This document shows, in pieces, positions 35,119-46,640 of a stretch of DNA of 64,000 nt. The stretch covers positions 36,820 to 100,819 of the forward strand of contig JAVYIG010007530.1 in assembly GCA_035222895.1 (NCBI GenBank), in the 5' to 3' direction. Origin of the DNA: Strongylocentrotus droebachiensis (Eukaryota; Echinodermata; Echinoidea; Camarodonta; Strongylocentrotidae). Made by a program: the position numbers and the translations under genes. The notes beneath the pieces are model-generated. The model ran no database searches, was not told the origin of the DNA, and saw nothing but the letters and a program-made list of their open reading frames with translations. Each line of letters opens with the position of its first letter. Position 1 is the stretch's first letter.

Positions 35119-38100
35119 TATTCTTACTTCTTCTTCCTCTTCTTCTTGTCGTCCGGAATCCCATTCGTTTTGCACGTAGTGCTTGTTATTCCTAGTTAGG
35201 TGCTTTCCTCATGTCCTTTTCCTTTCAAATTTCATAGGCATAGTCTCTAACATCTCATCAAGGTCACTACATTCTTCGATTCTCGAAATCACTCATGCAT
35301 AACCGTCCAGGCGCCATTTTGTCCGTTTCTGGTCCATTTTAAGGCCTTTCTTTCTTTCTTCCTGTCTCCACTATCCTAGATCCTACATCCTTCTAACAAA
35401 TTCCTCTAGATAGTCTAAGAGATGTTCTTTCATCTGCGACGTATAACCTGACCTTCAAAATGCCATCTTCGTACTCAATATTCAAATCTGAAACCGACTC
35501 CATCAAAAATCTCTCAAATTCTCGAAAATTTGACCCCTAAATAATCTAAAACTGCCATAACTTTCTCATATAAATTTCGTTTTGTATTTAAATTTAACAG
35601 TATCTTTATCTCATAATTGCACATAGCCATGCCAAATTTCACGCTCCAATGGCTTTGCACAACATAAATAGCGCCCTCTAAAGTTCTGGGAATTGGCTTT
35701 CTCTCTGTGGCCGTATCTCCATAATGGCTTGGCAAACCCGTACCCTTTTTTGGATTTAGATACTTGAAGATATGCCCTTTCCAGCCATATACAAAATTAT
35801 ATACCCTATCACTGACCAAATTTGAGAAAATTGCCCTCCAAATTCGCCATTTTCAAGAAAATTGAGTAATAACTTCAACTTGCTCTAAACCGGCGATCTT
35901 TATACCTACATCAATGAAACTTGGCAGACACATGTATCCATATACGTGACAACTGTCTGCTAAGTTTAGTAAATTGTAATGCCCTCTTTGCCAAGTTATC
36001 GCCAAAAATGATGAATTTACTATGCTTTGCGTAATAGCGCGTTTGATGCGTGCAGTACGTTTTTGCGCAGATGACAATGGTTTCAAACTGACCGCACTGA
36101 AGTGCCCTTTCGAATGATACCAAGTATGGTATATGTTCACGCAGAAAATTGTGAGTAAATCGCATTTGAACAAGGGTCACTATACGAATTCCGCCGAGTT
36201 TCCGCCCTATTATAACACGTTTCGGCCATGACGTCATTTTGTAAGACTGTTTAATTCGGTTGTGTTAGTATGGGCGGCCGTTCGTGCCAAAGCACGCGTC
36301 GCAACATGTTCATCATGCACCAAGTCCTATTGGTTTTGCACGCAGTGCTTGCGAGCCCTTTCTAGATCCCTTCCTCTACTCCAATTCCCTTCAAAATTCG
36401 TAGGCGTAGTCTCTAGCATTCCTTCAAGGTCACTAAATTCTTCGTTCTCCGGAAACCCTCATGCGTGACCGTCCAGGCACCATTTTTCCGTTTCGGGCCG
36501 TTTTGGTGACCTTTCTTTCGCCCTAACTATCTCCACTATCACAGAAGCTACAGACTTCTTACATATTGCTCTGGATAGTCCGAGAGTAGCTCCTTCGTTT
36601 GACTTGTAGAAACATGGCGTCATTGCACGCACATCGTTGTGACACGATTGCATTTCTAGTATTCTTACTTCTTCTTCCTCCTCTTCTTCTTGTCGTCCGG
36701 AATCCCATTCGTTTTGCATGTAGTGCTTGTTATTCCTAGTTAGGTGCTTTCCTCATGTCCTTTTCCTTTCAAATTTCATAGGCATAGTCTCTAACATCTC
36801 ATCAAGGTCACTACATTCTTCGATTCTCGAAATCACTCATGCATAACCGTCCAGGCGCCATTTTGTCCGTTTCTGGTCCATTTTAAGGCCTTTCTTTCTT
36901 TCTTCCTGTCTCCACTATCCTTCATCCTACAAACTTCTAACAAATTCCTCTAGATAGTCTGAGAGATGTTCTTTCATCTGCGACACATGACTTGACCTTC
37001 AAAATGCCATCTTCATACTCGAAATTCAAATCTAAAACTGACTCTGTCAAAAATCTCTCAAGTTCTTGAAAAATGGACCCCTAAATAATCTAAAACTGCC
37101 ATAACTTTCTCATATAAATTCCGTTTTGTATTTAAATCTCACAGTATCTTTATCTCATAATTGCACATAGCCATGCTAAATTTCACGCTCCAATGGGCTT
37201 GCACAACATAAATAGCGCCCTCTAAAGTTCTGGGAATTGGCTTTCTCTCTGTGGCCGTATCTCCATAATGGCTTAGCAAACCCGTACCCTTTTTTGGATT
37301 TAGATACTTGAAGATATGCCCTTTCCAGCCATATACAAAATTATATACCCTATCACTGACCAACTTTGCGAAAATTGCCCTCCAAATTCGCCATTTTCAA
37401 GAAAATTCCGAAATAACTTCAACTTGCTCTAAAATGGCGATCTTTATACCTACGTCGTTGAAACTTGGCAGACATATGTATCCATATACGTGACAACTGT
37501 CTGCCAAGTTTGGTAAATTTTAATAACGTCAGCGCAAAGTTATCGCCAAAAATGATGAATTTGCTATGCATTACGTAATAGCGCCTTTAATGCGTGCAGT
37601 ACATTGCGTGCAGATGACAATGGTGTCAAACTGACCGCAATGAAGTGCCCTTTCGAATGATACCAAGTATGGTATATGTTTACACAGAAAATTGTGAGTA
37701 AATCGCATTTGAACAAGGGTCACTATACGAATTCCGCCCGATTATAACACTTATCGGCGATGACGTCATTTTTTCAGACTACTTTTCGCCCCCTAAACAT
37801 CCTTTTTTTTCGTTGAAAATTTGCAATGACATTCCGAGATGCAATACGCAGGGCACCTCGTGGCCGGATTTTTGAAAGTAGTCAAGGGGGCCATTTAAGA
37901 CGCCATTTTGTCCTTTAAATCTATTTTACATCACATGTTTCGATAGGATTATCATAGAAAAAAAGAGAGTAGTTTACAATAACAACCATGAAATTCTCTT
38001 TCCAATGATACCATATACGGCCCATAAAGAGACATAAAGAGAGAGAGAAAAAACATTTAACTCCGGTCATAATACAGATCCTGTACGTTTTCCGCCCATG

Positions 38101-38460
38101 CATTACACGCATTGTCTATGGGGCAAATCGGGTTCACGCTTTTGACCCCTAGAACGAGCTTGATTGATTTGACGAACATGCAACTAATCCCATTTGTTTT
38201 TGCACGCAGTGCTTGCGAGCCCTTTCTAGGTTCTTTCCCCTATCCCAATTTCTTTCAAACATCGTAGGCATAGTCACTACCATCCAATCAAGGTCACTAT
38301 TGAGGCCTTTCTTTCGCCCTACCTGTCTCCAATATTACAGAAGCTAAAGACTTCGTACAAATTGCTCTGGATAGTCCGAGAGAAGCTCTTTCGTTCGACA
38401 CGTAGAAACACGGCGTCATTGCACGCACATCGTTGTGACACGATTGCATTTCTAGTTTCA
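35119..38460. repeat. Large tandem duplication of a non-coding repeat
   Basis: Block 1 (about 35119-36656) and block 2 (about 36657-38460) begin with the same ATTCTTACTTCTTCTTCC start and remain very similar for about 1.1 kb. Each ends with a related module that carries CACGCAGTGCTTGCGAGCCC and finishes GTTGTGACACGATTGCATTT. Block 2 has about 350 bp of extra sequence near 37780-38165. The minus-strand frames 35514-35819 and 37139-37363 correspond, but in their overlap I see only amino-acid-changing differences, so I do not call a gene. Probably an unclassified repeat in the first intron. Confidence 0.8.
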
Positions 38461-38464
38461 TATC

Positions 38465-39530
38465 CTTCTTTTCATAGTATCATAATTATCCCTCTTTAAA
38501 TATTATATTCCTTTTTGTATATTTTTATCTTCTTTTTCTTTCTATTAGTAAGTTAGTTTTGTTTATCTTTGTTGCTTTGAAATATCTGAACTTGTATTTT
38601 AGTTGTAAATCATTATTTCCAAAACACACCATTTGTACTTGATAACTGATATTAATGGTACAGTGCCTCTAAAGATGACTTGATAAAAATGTAAAATTTG
38701 AATCAAATAGGTTATAGGTTATATCTCTCAGGAGATTGTGCTCAATAAACAATAGCAGTTTTCCTCATTAGAACAATTAAGTGTTCAAATTAAAATATAA
38801 TAAATAATAAAATAAAAATATAAAATATTGAATATATGATACCATGTCCGACATATGGCCTACTTTCAGCGGTAAGCCAAATCTATAAATCAATTTGGAT
38901 ATATATATTCAATATAAATACTTTTGTTCTTCAGTAATTTTGTGATGAGCACTTTGGAAAAGGCTACCGAATACACCTTGGCTCTAAGTCTAAGCAAAAA
39001 AAGTGCCAAAAACAAAAAAGAGGAATCGTTTTCATAATATCTTATCATTTGAATTTTACTATGAAAAATCAGACACAATTTCATTTCACCATACCTTAAT
39101 ATTAGAAGACTAGGCGAACAGCTGCACATGAATACATCTCCTTGTTATTAAATCCAAGATATATCACTCGCACATGTATGTCACTGAAGATCCATCAAAT
39201 GAAAGACAAACACGAAGCACCACTTAAACACTGGCAGTATCAAAATAAAATTCCTTAATGAAATATGCACTGGAAATATGCACTGGATATCCTACGCTCT
39301 GAAAATATGACAACGATCCGAAAGCACACTTGGTTCCTTTTAAAGTCCAATGTCAGAGACGATCAAGAGAGCATGTGAGCTTGCATGCATCCTTTTCAAT
39401 CAGCATTGAGAAAGAGGCCTCCTAGCCATGCACACTTCACCAATTAAGCCCTCTCCTTCTCCTTATCATAAACCCCCTCTCTGTCCTACTACCCTCATGC
39501 ACGCCACCTCTCTCTGCGAGCTCTTGCATT
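38465..39530. other. AT-rich stretch below the candidate promoter
   Basis: If the promoter at 39565 is used, the first non-coding exon lies at the upper end here. I cannot fix its donor: GTATGG near 39093 and GTGAAG near 39440 (minus strand) are weak options. Confidence 0.3.
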
Positions 39531-39531
39531 G

Positions 39532-39575
39532 GACTGTCAGCATCCACACGACTTCCAGCGGCTTTTATAGCGCCT
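39532..39575 (-). promoter_or_regulatory. Candidate TATA promoter of the ENTREP-like gene
   Basis: Minus-strand TATAAAAG at 39569-39562 lies in a locally GC-richer segment (CTCGCTAGGCGC just upstream). Thirty bases downstream, CTGACAGTCC could hold the start site (about 39538). It reads toward the gene, and an upstream non-coding exon is required by the acceptor at 31017. No other good minus-strand TATA box was noticed in between. Confidence 0.4.
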
Positions 39576-39879
39576 AGCGAGCTACCAGCAGCGGGCACTT
39601 CCTATGGATGTACCAGTGACTCGCTTGCCTGCCTTGCGAGGGGAAAGTGCTGGCAACCAGGCCAGGCTCAGGCTTGGGCAGCTGATCATAATTGGATATG
39701 TGATTACCATATCCCCTCCCCTCTTGCTTTAGCTGCATCTACTTAGAAGGTCCAATTACCTTGTTCAGACTGACTAAAGGGATTTTGTACGAAACTTGTA
39801 TAAAAAGAAACGTGTTGTATGAAGAATCAGTGTATAGTGAATAGGGGCATATATATAGACTAGATAACAACATTGTACA

Positions 39880-40280
39880 GATTACCAAAGCTGTGACATC
39901 ATAAAAATATATTCTTCGAATTTCTGAATTTTTTCTTCATTTTCCGAAAGAGCATAACATTCAAATAATGTCTGAATGTCAAAACCAGTTAAAAAGGTTA
40001 AGTATTGGCTGAGATATGACCATCTGAATAAATAGATTTCCTATAGGAGCTCAGTGTTATATATATTGCTCTGGTTCATAAAGTTATGAGCCAGAGCAAT
40101 ATAACACTGAGCTCCAATAGGAATTTTTTTCATTCAGATGGTCATATCTCAGCCAATACTTAACCTTTTTAACTGGTTTTTGACATTTGAAAATGATTTG
40201 TTATGCTCTTTCGGAAAATGAAGAAAAATTGAGAAATTCTAAAAATATATTTTTGATGACGTCACACTTCACCACTCTAT
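39880..40280. mobile_element. Long foldback element (arms about 180 bp)
   Basis: The left arm 39890-40070 and right arm 40085-40268 are near-perfect inverted copies, including AAAAAGGTTAAGTATTGGCT, GAGATATGACCATCTGAAT and GAGCTCAGTGTTATAT. The tip (TTCATAAAGTTATGAG) is itself palindromic. The transcript would form an almost fully paired hairpin. Ends read TGACRTCA...ACTCTATA. Confidence 0.9.
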
Positions 40281-40729
40281 AAAGAAACATTGTATAAATA
40301 CTTTGGTTTTGAAGAGGTCAGTTAAAAGGAAAGCTGGCCAATCATAAGTGCGCGCTCTCATTAGGCCCCGCCTCATTACATATGATACAACATCCAGTTG
40401 AACCATATAGATTATTGAGATTTCATTCTAAACAATATAAAATTGCTAAACCACGTTTCATTAAACATTTTTTCTTCACATCGTGTCGTATATTAAAAGA
40501 TTCTTGTATAGCTATACCATGATTTCTGGTAGTGTGAACGGAGGATTAAAAGGTCCCATGGTCTCTCTGTCCTCGATGACCACATGCAGATGGAGGACAT
40601 ACAAGACTGGACAGTGTTTAGAAGGCATATAAACATATGGTGATCCTCTATGGGTGAATGCCCCTGCCTGAGCATCATTATCGGATGAATCATAATTACA
40701 GGGGATTCCTCAATAACACAGATATGAAA

Positions 40730-41000
40730 CCCATAGATGGAATTCAGCAGACCCTTTCCCTTTTCATTTTCTTTACATTTCTTTAAATTTTATTGTTTAT
40801 TTGTTATGCTTGTACCTGACTCTGAGATACCTACTTGGTTTTATATAGTTAATCTTTTTTTATATACTCTGTTTTCATGATCTATTTCTATTTCTGTATT
40901 TTGTCTTCTTATACTATTTGTATATCATAATGTATGTAATATCATTTTTGCTTTTTATAATGAACTTGAAATAAATGTTTTGACTTGAATTGAAAAATTC
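40730..41000 (+). mobile_element. Probable LINE 3' end
   Basis: A T-rich UTR ends with AATGAACTTGAAATAAATGT and TTGACTTGAATTGAA, a short-repeat tail like those of CR1/L2 LINEs. No protein remnant. Confidence 0.4.
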
Positions 41001-41004
41001 TCAG

Positions 41005-41660
41005 TCATTTAACTTGACGATCGACCACAACCATCTGGTTATCAGAGGCTGCTGTAATTACTATTTTTTTCATTCAAGTTTGTTTAATCGAAATGTTCAA
41101 ATGAAATGAAATGATACCACAGAAATCTAAAAATGTTGTTGCTCAAACAATACAGACTTGTTTTCTAATGGTGAGTCTTATAGTTTAAATATCTTTCCTG
41201 GTGAACTTGATTACAGCAATATTCTGATAGGCAAAATAAAAAAAATAATAATAAGGAGTCTTGTAACATACAAAAATCCAGAAGAATCTTCCCCAAACAT
41301 CCTGTGCAGAATTAAGTACCGTATTGAAAACAATTGCTCTTCAGTACAACAACAGGAAAGTGAGACTCACAGAGGGTTAGAATGGAGCATGGCACTTGCT
41401 CATTTTTATACAGAATGATTGATGAATCAATATTTGTTAAACTAATATTTGAAACACAGTCATAGCTTCCATGAATAAAACAAATACTTATGCTGCATCT
41501 TCAATAGCTAGCACTTGAAACCTAACAAGTTTGTCAAAAACATGCTAAAAATGGTTGGTGGATACAGATCCCAGCCAAATGAACTTAGCATCCTTCCAAG
41601 TTTAGACAATGAGACCAAAGAAAATTCAAATTGATTCTGTCATCAGGGTATTTATTCACA
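41005..41660. other. No gene recognised
   Basis: The plus frame 41158-41418 (86 codons) has no recognised motif or splice support. Confidence 0.4.
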
Positions 41661-41667
41661 GCTTGAA

Positions 41668-41725
41668 AAGAGAGAGAGAGAGAGAGGGGGAGAGAAATGG
41701 GGAGAGGAAGTGTGTGTGTGTCTGT

Positions 41726-41768
<43 letters not shown>

Positions 41769-41844
41769 AGAAAGAGTCAGAGAGAAATTGAGATCAAGAT
41801 TGAGAGAGGGAGTGAGAGAGATACATACATGTATAATATATATT

Positions 41845-41875
<31 letters not shown>

Positions 41876-42035
41876 GGGGGTGACAAAGCAGGTAGGCAGA
41901 GTTAGGGAGAGAGAAAGAAAGATACAGATAGATAGGATGAGAGGTAGGTCCATTGTGTGTGTGAGAGAGAGAGAGGGGGGAAGAGAGAGAGAGGGAGAGA
42001 GAAAGAGAGATGAGAGACAGACAGACAGAGAGACA
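41668..42035. repeat. GA-rich microsatellite
   Basis: Imperfect (GA)n with TG and GACA interruptions. Frames on both strands are low complexity. Confidence 0.95.
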
Positions 42036-42224
42036 GAGACTGGAGATGAGTTAAGACTTTCAGGATGTACCAAGCCAAAGCTTGGAAAATCCTTTGTTTT
42101 CAGAAACCATGCATGCATGCAAGCGATGAAGATAGGACAACTTGAACCTGCGGACCAACAATCGACCACAGGAAGTTAATGTTTAACCCACATGCGACTG
42201 TTTTTTGGAGTTTAAACGAGGATT

Positions 42225-42545
42225 TCCTCCGATCTATCATTAATCTAACATCCCTCAGCTTGTCACATATATCCTTATCTCACTTTCACCTCCTTCAAAA
42301 AATAAAATAAATAAAACAGAATAAAATAAAGATAGAAAGTAGTGAAACACATTATAAAGTACCGTAACTAAGATATTTAATGACAATGTAGGATTATGAC
42401 TGAACTTCAATAGATATGTATATATTTGAGGAAGAGAGATTGGGGAGGTGGTGGGATTATGTTCTCTCTTCTCTCATTAATCTAAAATCTCTCTGGCTTG
42501 TCAAATATTTCCTTATCTAAGTTTCACCTTGTTCAAAAAGTGGGA
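42225..42545. repeat. Spaced duplication of about 75 bp
   Basis: CATTAATCTAACATCCCTC...GCTTGTCACATAT...CCTTATCTCACTTTCACCTC (about 42236) recurs near 42475 as CATTAATCTAAAATCTCTC...GCTTGTCAAATAT...CCTTATCTAAGTTTCACCTT. Confidence 0.7.
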
Positions 42546-42631
42546 GAGAAAGAGATCATAAAGTTACAGATATATACAAGGTGTATGATCATTGATCATT
42601 ATGAATATTATTGTAGTATATTAGGTTGACA

Positions 42632-42731
42632 TAGAGAGAGAGAGAGAAAGGGAGGGAGATAGGAAAAAGAAGAGAGGGTGAGAGAGAGAGAGCAAGAGAA
42701 AGACAAAGAGAGAGATAGAGCAAGAGAAAGA

Positions 42732-42783
<52 letters not shown>

Positions 42784-42788
42784 GAGCA
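42632..42788. repeat. GA microsatellite
   Basis: Imperfect then pure (GA)n. Confidence 0.95.
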
Positions 42789-43309
42789 AAGAGAGAGAAG
42801 TGAGAAAGAAAGGAAATCAGTTTAGTTATCTCTTCCTGGCAATAATGGAAACTGGAATCTAACCCATTCACAACAAAATGATAACTTCCTGTCAGATCTC
42901 GGTGACCTCTCTCACAACAAATCCTTATCACAGTGCATAAGTTTAAACTAAAAACAAAGTCCTACTGTTTATTTTATCAATGGAAATTAATATTTCCTAC
43001 TTGTAACTTCCTCAAAATCTGAGGAAAAATCTTAAATTCATCCCTGCGCACTTGTTGTGTTTTCTCTAAATCTATGCCGATAAGCAGTAATGCTGCAATA
43101 GAAGAAACATTAAGTTGCATTTGTCTAAAGTATTGGTAGGAACATCAGGCAAGTATTTCGAGGTACAACTACATGATCATTTGTACATTAACTTTGCTGT
43201 TTGCAGTGTAACTCCTTTGCTCATGACAAAACAATTTGAAATTTAAAATCACAAAGACTGAAAATGAATAAAAAGAATTTTCTTACTTAGCAAAGCTGAA
43301 TAGAAAATA

Positions 43310-43325
43310 CCCCCCCCCCCCCCCC
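43310..43325. repeat. Poly-C tract
   Basis: Run of 16 C. Confidence 0.9.
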
Positions 43326-44813
43326 AAGTCTCAAACTCCTAATAGCATGAACACAACTCTGATATTGACTAATTTCACATAATATAAAAAACTCTGTATT
43401 TCTGGTAAGCAGTTTATTCTCTCCTTATGAGTACCACTTCATCAAATAAACAGGTATATAGCGGGTCAATGAACCCATTACTTTGCACAAAGATCAGATT
43501 GATTTGACATCAAACTAACCTTAAAGAAATGGAAAATAAATTATAACAGCCACAGATGGGTCATTTCACATTAAGTGTACACTTTTTTTCTCACTGGGGG
43601 TCAAAAATGAAAATTGTTGTTAGAGCAAAAGATGCACAGATTCTGAAAGTTTGGGGTATATGTCAGAAATGTGTAAAATTATAGAGCGTCAAGTCCATGT
43701 TTACATATATAGAAATATTCGATTGAAATACAGTAACAAAAATAGGCGTTTGGAGAGGACATTTTGTTTAACAAAGAACACATCAGCTTTATTATACCTG
43801 TAAATGGTATACACATAGTTTTCTGTACTTTTATATGCCTTTTTATACTTATCAGATGTTGATGCACTTATTTCCTATTCACTTAAGCCATATTTTGCCA
43901 TAAAATTAGTGTATTTTATAGGAAACTGAATTATGGGGAGGTTGAATTTATTTAATGACATGAGAATTTCTTGTCCTTCTTCTTATATAGACTTCAAATT
44001 TGGTATACAGTGTTGCATTTATGTCTAAATTATTTGATGCTGTGTAAAAAAAAACAAGTGAATGCAAGTTTTAATCAAATATGAGCTTCCAAACTTAATT
44101 CATTGACGTGTTTTGGAGAGGACATTTGTTTAACAACAAATCTTAGCAATATGAACTCTTATTATATTAGTTGATATGTAAATTGCTATGCATCATTCAT
44201 TTCTAACATTTCTGTAAGAACATGGCAATAGATTATTGGAACATTATATGAGCCAAGTGACATATATTGGAGAGGATAAACTTCAAATTATTCACCATCA
44301 TTACAACTCCAACTTTATCTCAGAATATATGGCGTGAAAGTTTTGTTATTCATACATTGTTTCATGTTATTTAAACAGTATTTTACAATAAAAACAATAC
44401 TGATATTGTCTATTGATACACCAGTTTTATATACATGTACAAGTCTTATTATTTATTTTTTCTATAATCCAAACTCTCAAAGAGTGACTCGTTGATATAC
44501 ATTGTATGTTATGGAGAGGACACTTTGTTTAACAGTGACATCTGAATGTTTAAATGCAATTTACTTTTTTTGTAATCAATACATTCACCAGTCTTTATTT
44601 TTGATTTTCATATACCAAGTTAGATAACGCAATATAAGGTAGGAAATGTCCCGATACCATGCATATTGTCAATTAAACTAGTATTTATAGTGAGTAATAA
44701 GCAAAAAAACACATCTTACTTTAAATTCCTGCAAAAACAATATGAGAATATAGGTTTCCATAATTGTTGGTATAACTGATCAGAAAGTCCTAACTGATAA
44801 ATGAATAACAGGT

Positions 44814-45025
44814 ACTGTAACAAGTTACTTGCTTGTCTTTAAAACCGTTCTATTTCTCAACAGTAACAAGACACTTCTTGTCTTTAACAACTTTTTTTTT
44901 CTTAACAGATAACAAGGCACTTGCTTGTCTTTAACACAGTTCTTTTTTAAACAGATAACAAAAAAATTGTCTTTAACAACTTTGTTTTCTTCACAGATAA
45001 CAAGGCACTTGCTTGCAGCAAGTGA
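44814..45025. repeat. 46-bp tandem repeat, about 4.5 copies
   Basis: Unit: ACAAGGCACTTGCTTGTCTT followed by TAACA, a T-rich stretch and AACAGAT. The copies are diverged and one is shortened. It lies inside the 43557-47849 element. Confidence 0.85.
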
Positions 45026-45499
45026 AAACGATTTCGTTTAATAACATTATGGAAATGCAAGCATTTAATTAAACAAACAGAACTTTTTTTTATTCCTGGC
45101 TCATTTTTCCTGATTAAGGTTTCATATAAAGAGGTAGAAAATGAAATATCTAGAAATGTGATTTTCTCTTTGAAATTCAGATACAGTTCGCCAAATGATT
45201 TTTTTTTGGTAACCCTTTCTTCAAATTGTTTTAAAGCGCTCGTGTGTTCAATTTGCAACATGTGAATCAAATGAAAGAAGGGGATCTCAGCTTTACAAAT
45301 ATGTGTCATTTATTAATTATAATTGAGATTAAGATATGATAAAACATCGACAATTCAAAGTTTCGTTTTTTCTCGAACGCACTTTATTTGTAAAGGTTGA
45401 GAACTGTTGAGAACTGATTTTTCTATAAACAATTGTTCGTGATGCGAAACGGTTACCATGCGAAACGGTGCGAAGCTCTACACACAGACAGCGTATTGC

Positions 45500-45660
45500 T
45501 CTGATTGGCTGTATGCAAATGAGTGCATACTGTACTGGGATCTGGGACTCTCGATCGTGGACCTGGGAAAACAAATTACTGTAGTTGTAGTTTGATAATT
45601 CCAATCAGAATAGTGAGACGTATAAATAGTCCTCTCCCACATTCACCTAAAATTACGTTC
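45500..45660 (+). promoter_or_regulatory. Promoter-like cluster
   Basis: Within 130 bp lie ATTGG (inverted CCAAT, 45504), the octamer ATGCAAAT (45513-45520), CCAATCAG (45601) and TATAAATAG (45621-45629), with possible initiation near 45646. This resembles a pol II promoter. The only start codon seen downstream (45735) opens a 19-codon frame, so no product is identified. Confidence 0.35.
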
Positions 45661-45879
45661 GCCTCAAATCTAAATCGGTCCTTGTGAATTAATATTAGTA
45701 CTCAAGGACAACAAGACGGTACTTCAACGGGGGAATGAAATTCAAAATCATCATTCCGTTCACGATTTCATTTGATATTTCTTCCTTTTATTAATGCCGT
45801 ACCATAAATTCTGCCATTTCGTTTTCCCTTCGTTCTTTCTATACAACAGTGCAGTTCGAGGGGCAAGGCAGGTGCGCTA

Positions 45880-46640
45880 GTAGGTTAGTAGACCCTATCG
45901 AAGCTAGCGCAGAGGTGCAACAAGAGGGCCGGCAATAAGCCCTATCGGACCCAGGCGCAGGTGCGATAAGTGCAATAAGTGCAATAAGCCCTATCGGACC
46001 CAGGCGCAGCTATCGCACTAGCCTTTTGACAAGGCCTCGTGACTCTAAGCGGCTGAGATGAGTCTAGATACCCGGAGTGAACGCGCGACCGAGTGACGGA
46101 ACGTCACGAGGCCTTTTTGAAAGTGGGTTTCACTGCTCCGCATGAATTATTCATAGATACATATTAGCATGCCAATACGCCTACTTTGGATTTATTGACC
46201 AATCAGAACGGCGATCTCCCAGTTGGCTTCGTTCGTGATTCGTTCCATGTAGAGGTCAGTGGTCTTAGCACGTACGTAATAGTTCATAGCATGTAGGTCC
46301 ATGTTCGCACTACGTAGAGTTTACTGTGTGTGTGTGTGTGATGGATATGCTGACGTCGTTCGAGGATACGTTCGCTGATTGAACGCTCCATTTTCTGGAG
46401 CGAATTCCAGTCGGGAACAAGGGTTAACATAAGAAATCCAAATCAGATTGATAAAGGCCACTAGGATGGGCTCCTCGCTCTCGCGTTCACTTGGGTTTTC
46501 GCGATTAGTCTCGTTTTAGTCGCTCGGCGTCTATCAGACAAGTGGCCTTGTTTAAAGGCTACTATCGCACCTGTGTGCGATAAGTGCAATAATGGGCCTT
46601 TTAACGCGCACCTGCGTTTACTGCGCTAAACGTTACAGCG
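45880..46640. mobile_element. GC-richer foldback nested in the large element
   Basis: The left arm (about 45880-46125) and right arm (about 46440-46640, inverted) share TGCGATA(A)GTGCAATAA, GTGCGATAGTAGCC versus CTATCGCACTAGCC, ACAAGGCC, and a GTGAACGCG(C/A)GA-centred block. The left arm has a tandem CCCTATCGGACCCAGGCGCA. A perfect pair AGGCCTCGTGAC/GTCACGAGGCCT lies at about 46036-46113. Confidence 0.6.

Noticed and set aside
35514-37363. A minus-strand frame conserved between both repeat copies
   Set aside because: The two copies are nearly identical overall, and in the overlap the differences I could see all change amino acids, which does not fit a protein under selection. No domain or splice context.
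44814-45025. CRISPR-like direct repeats
   Set aside because: The units are contiguous and diverged with no unique spacers, and the sequence is eukaryotic, so this is a tandem repeat.
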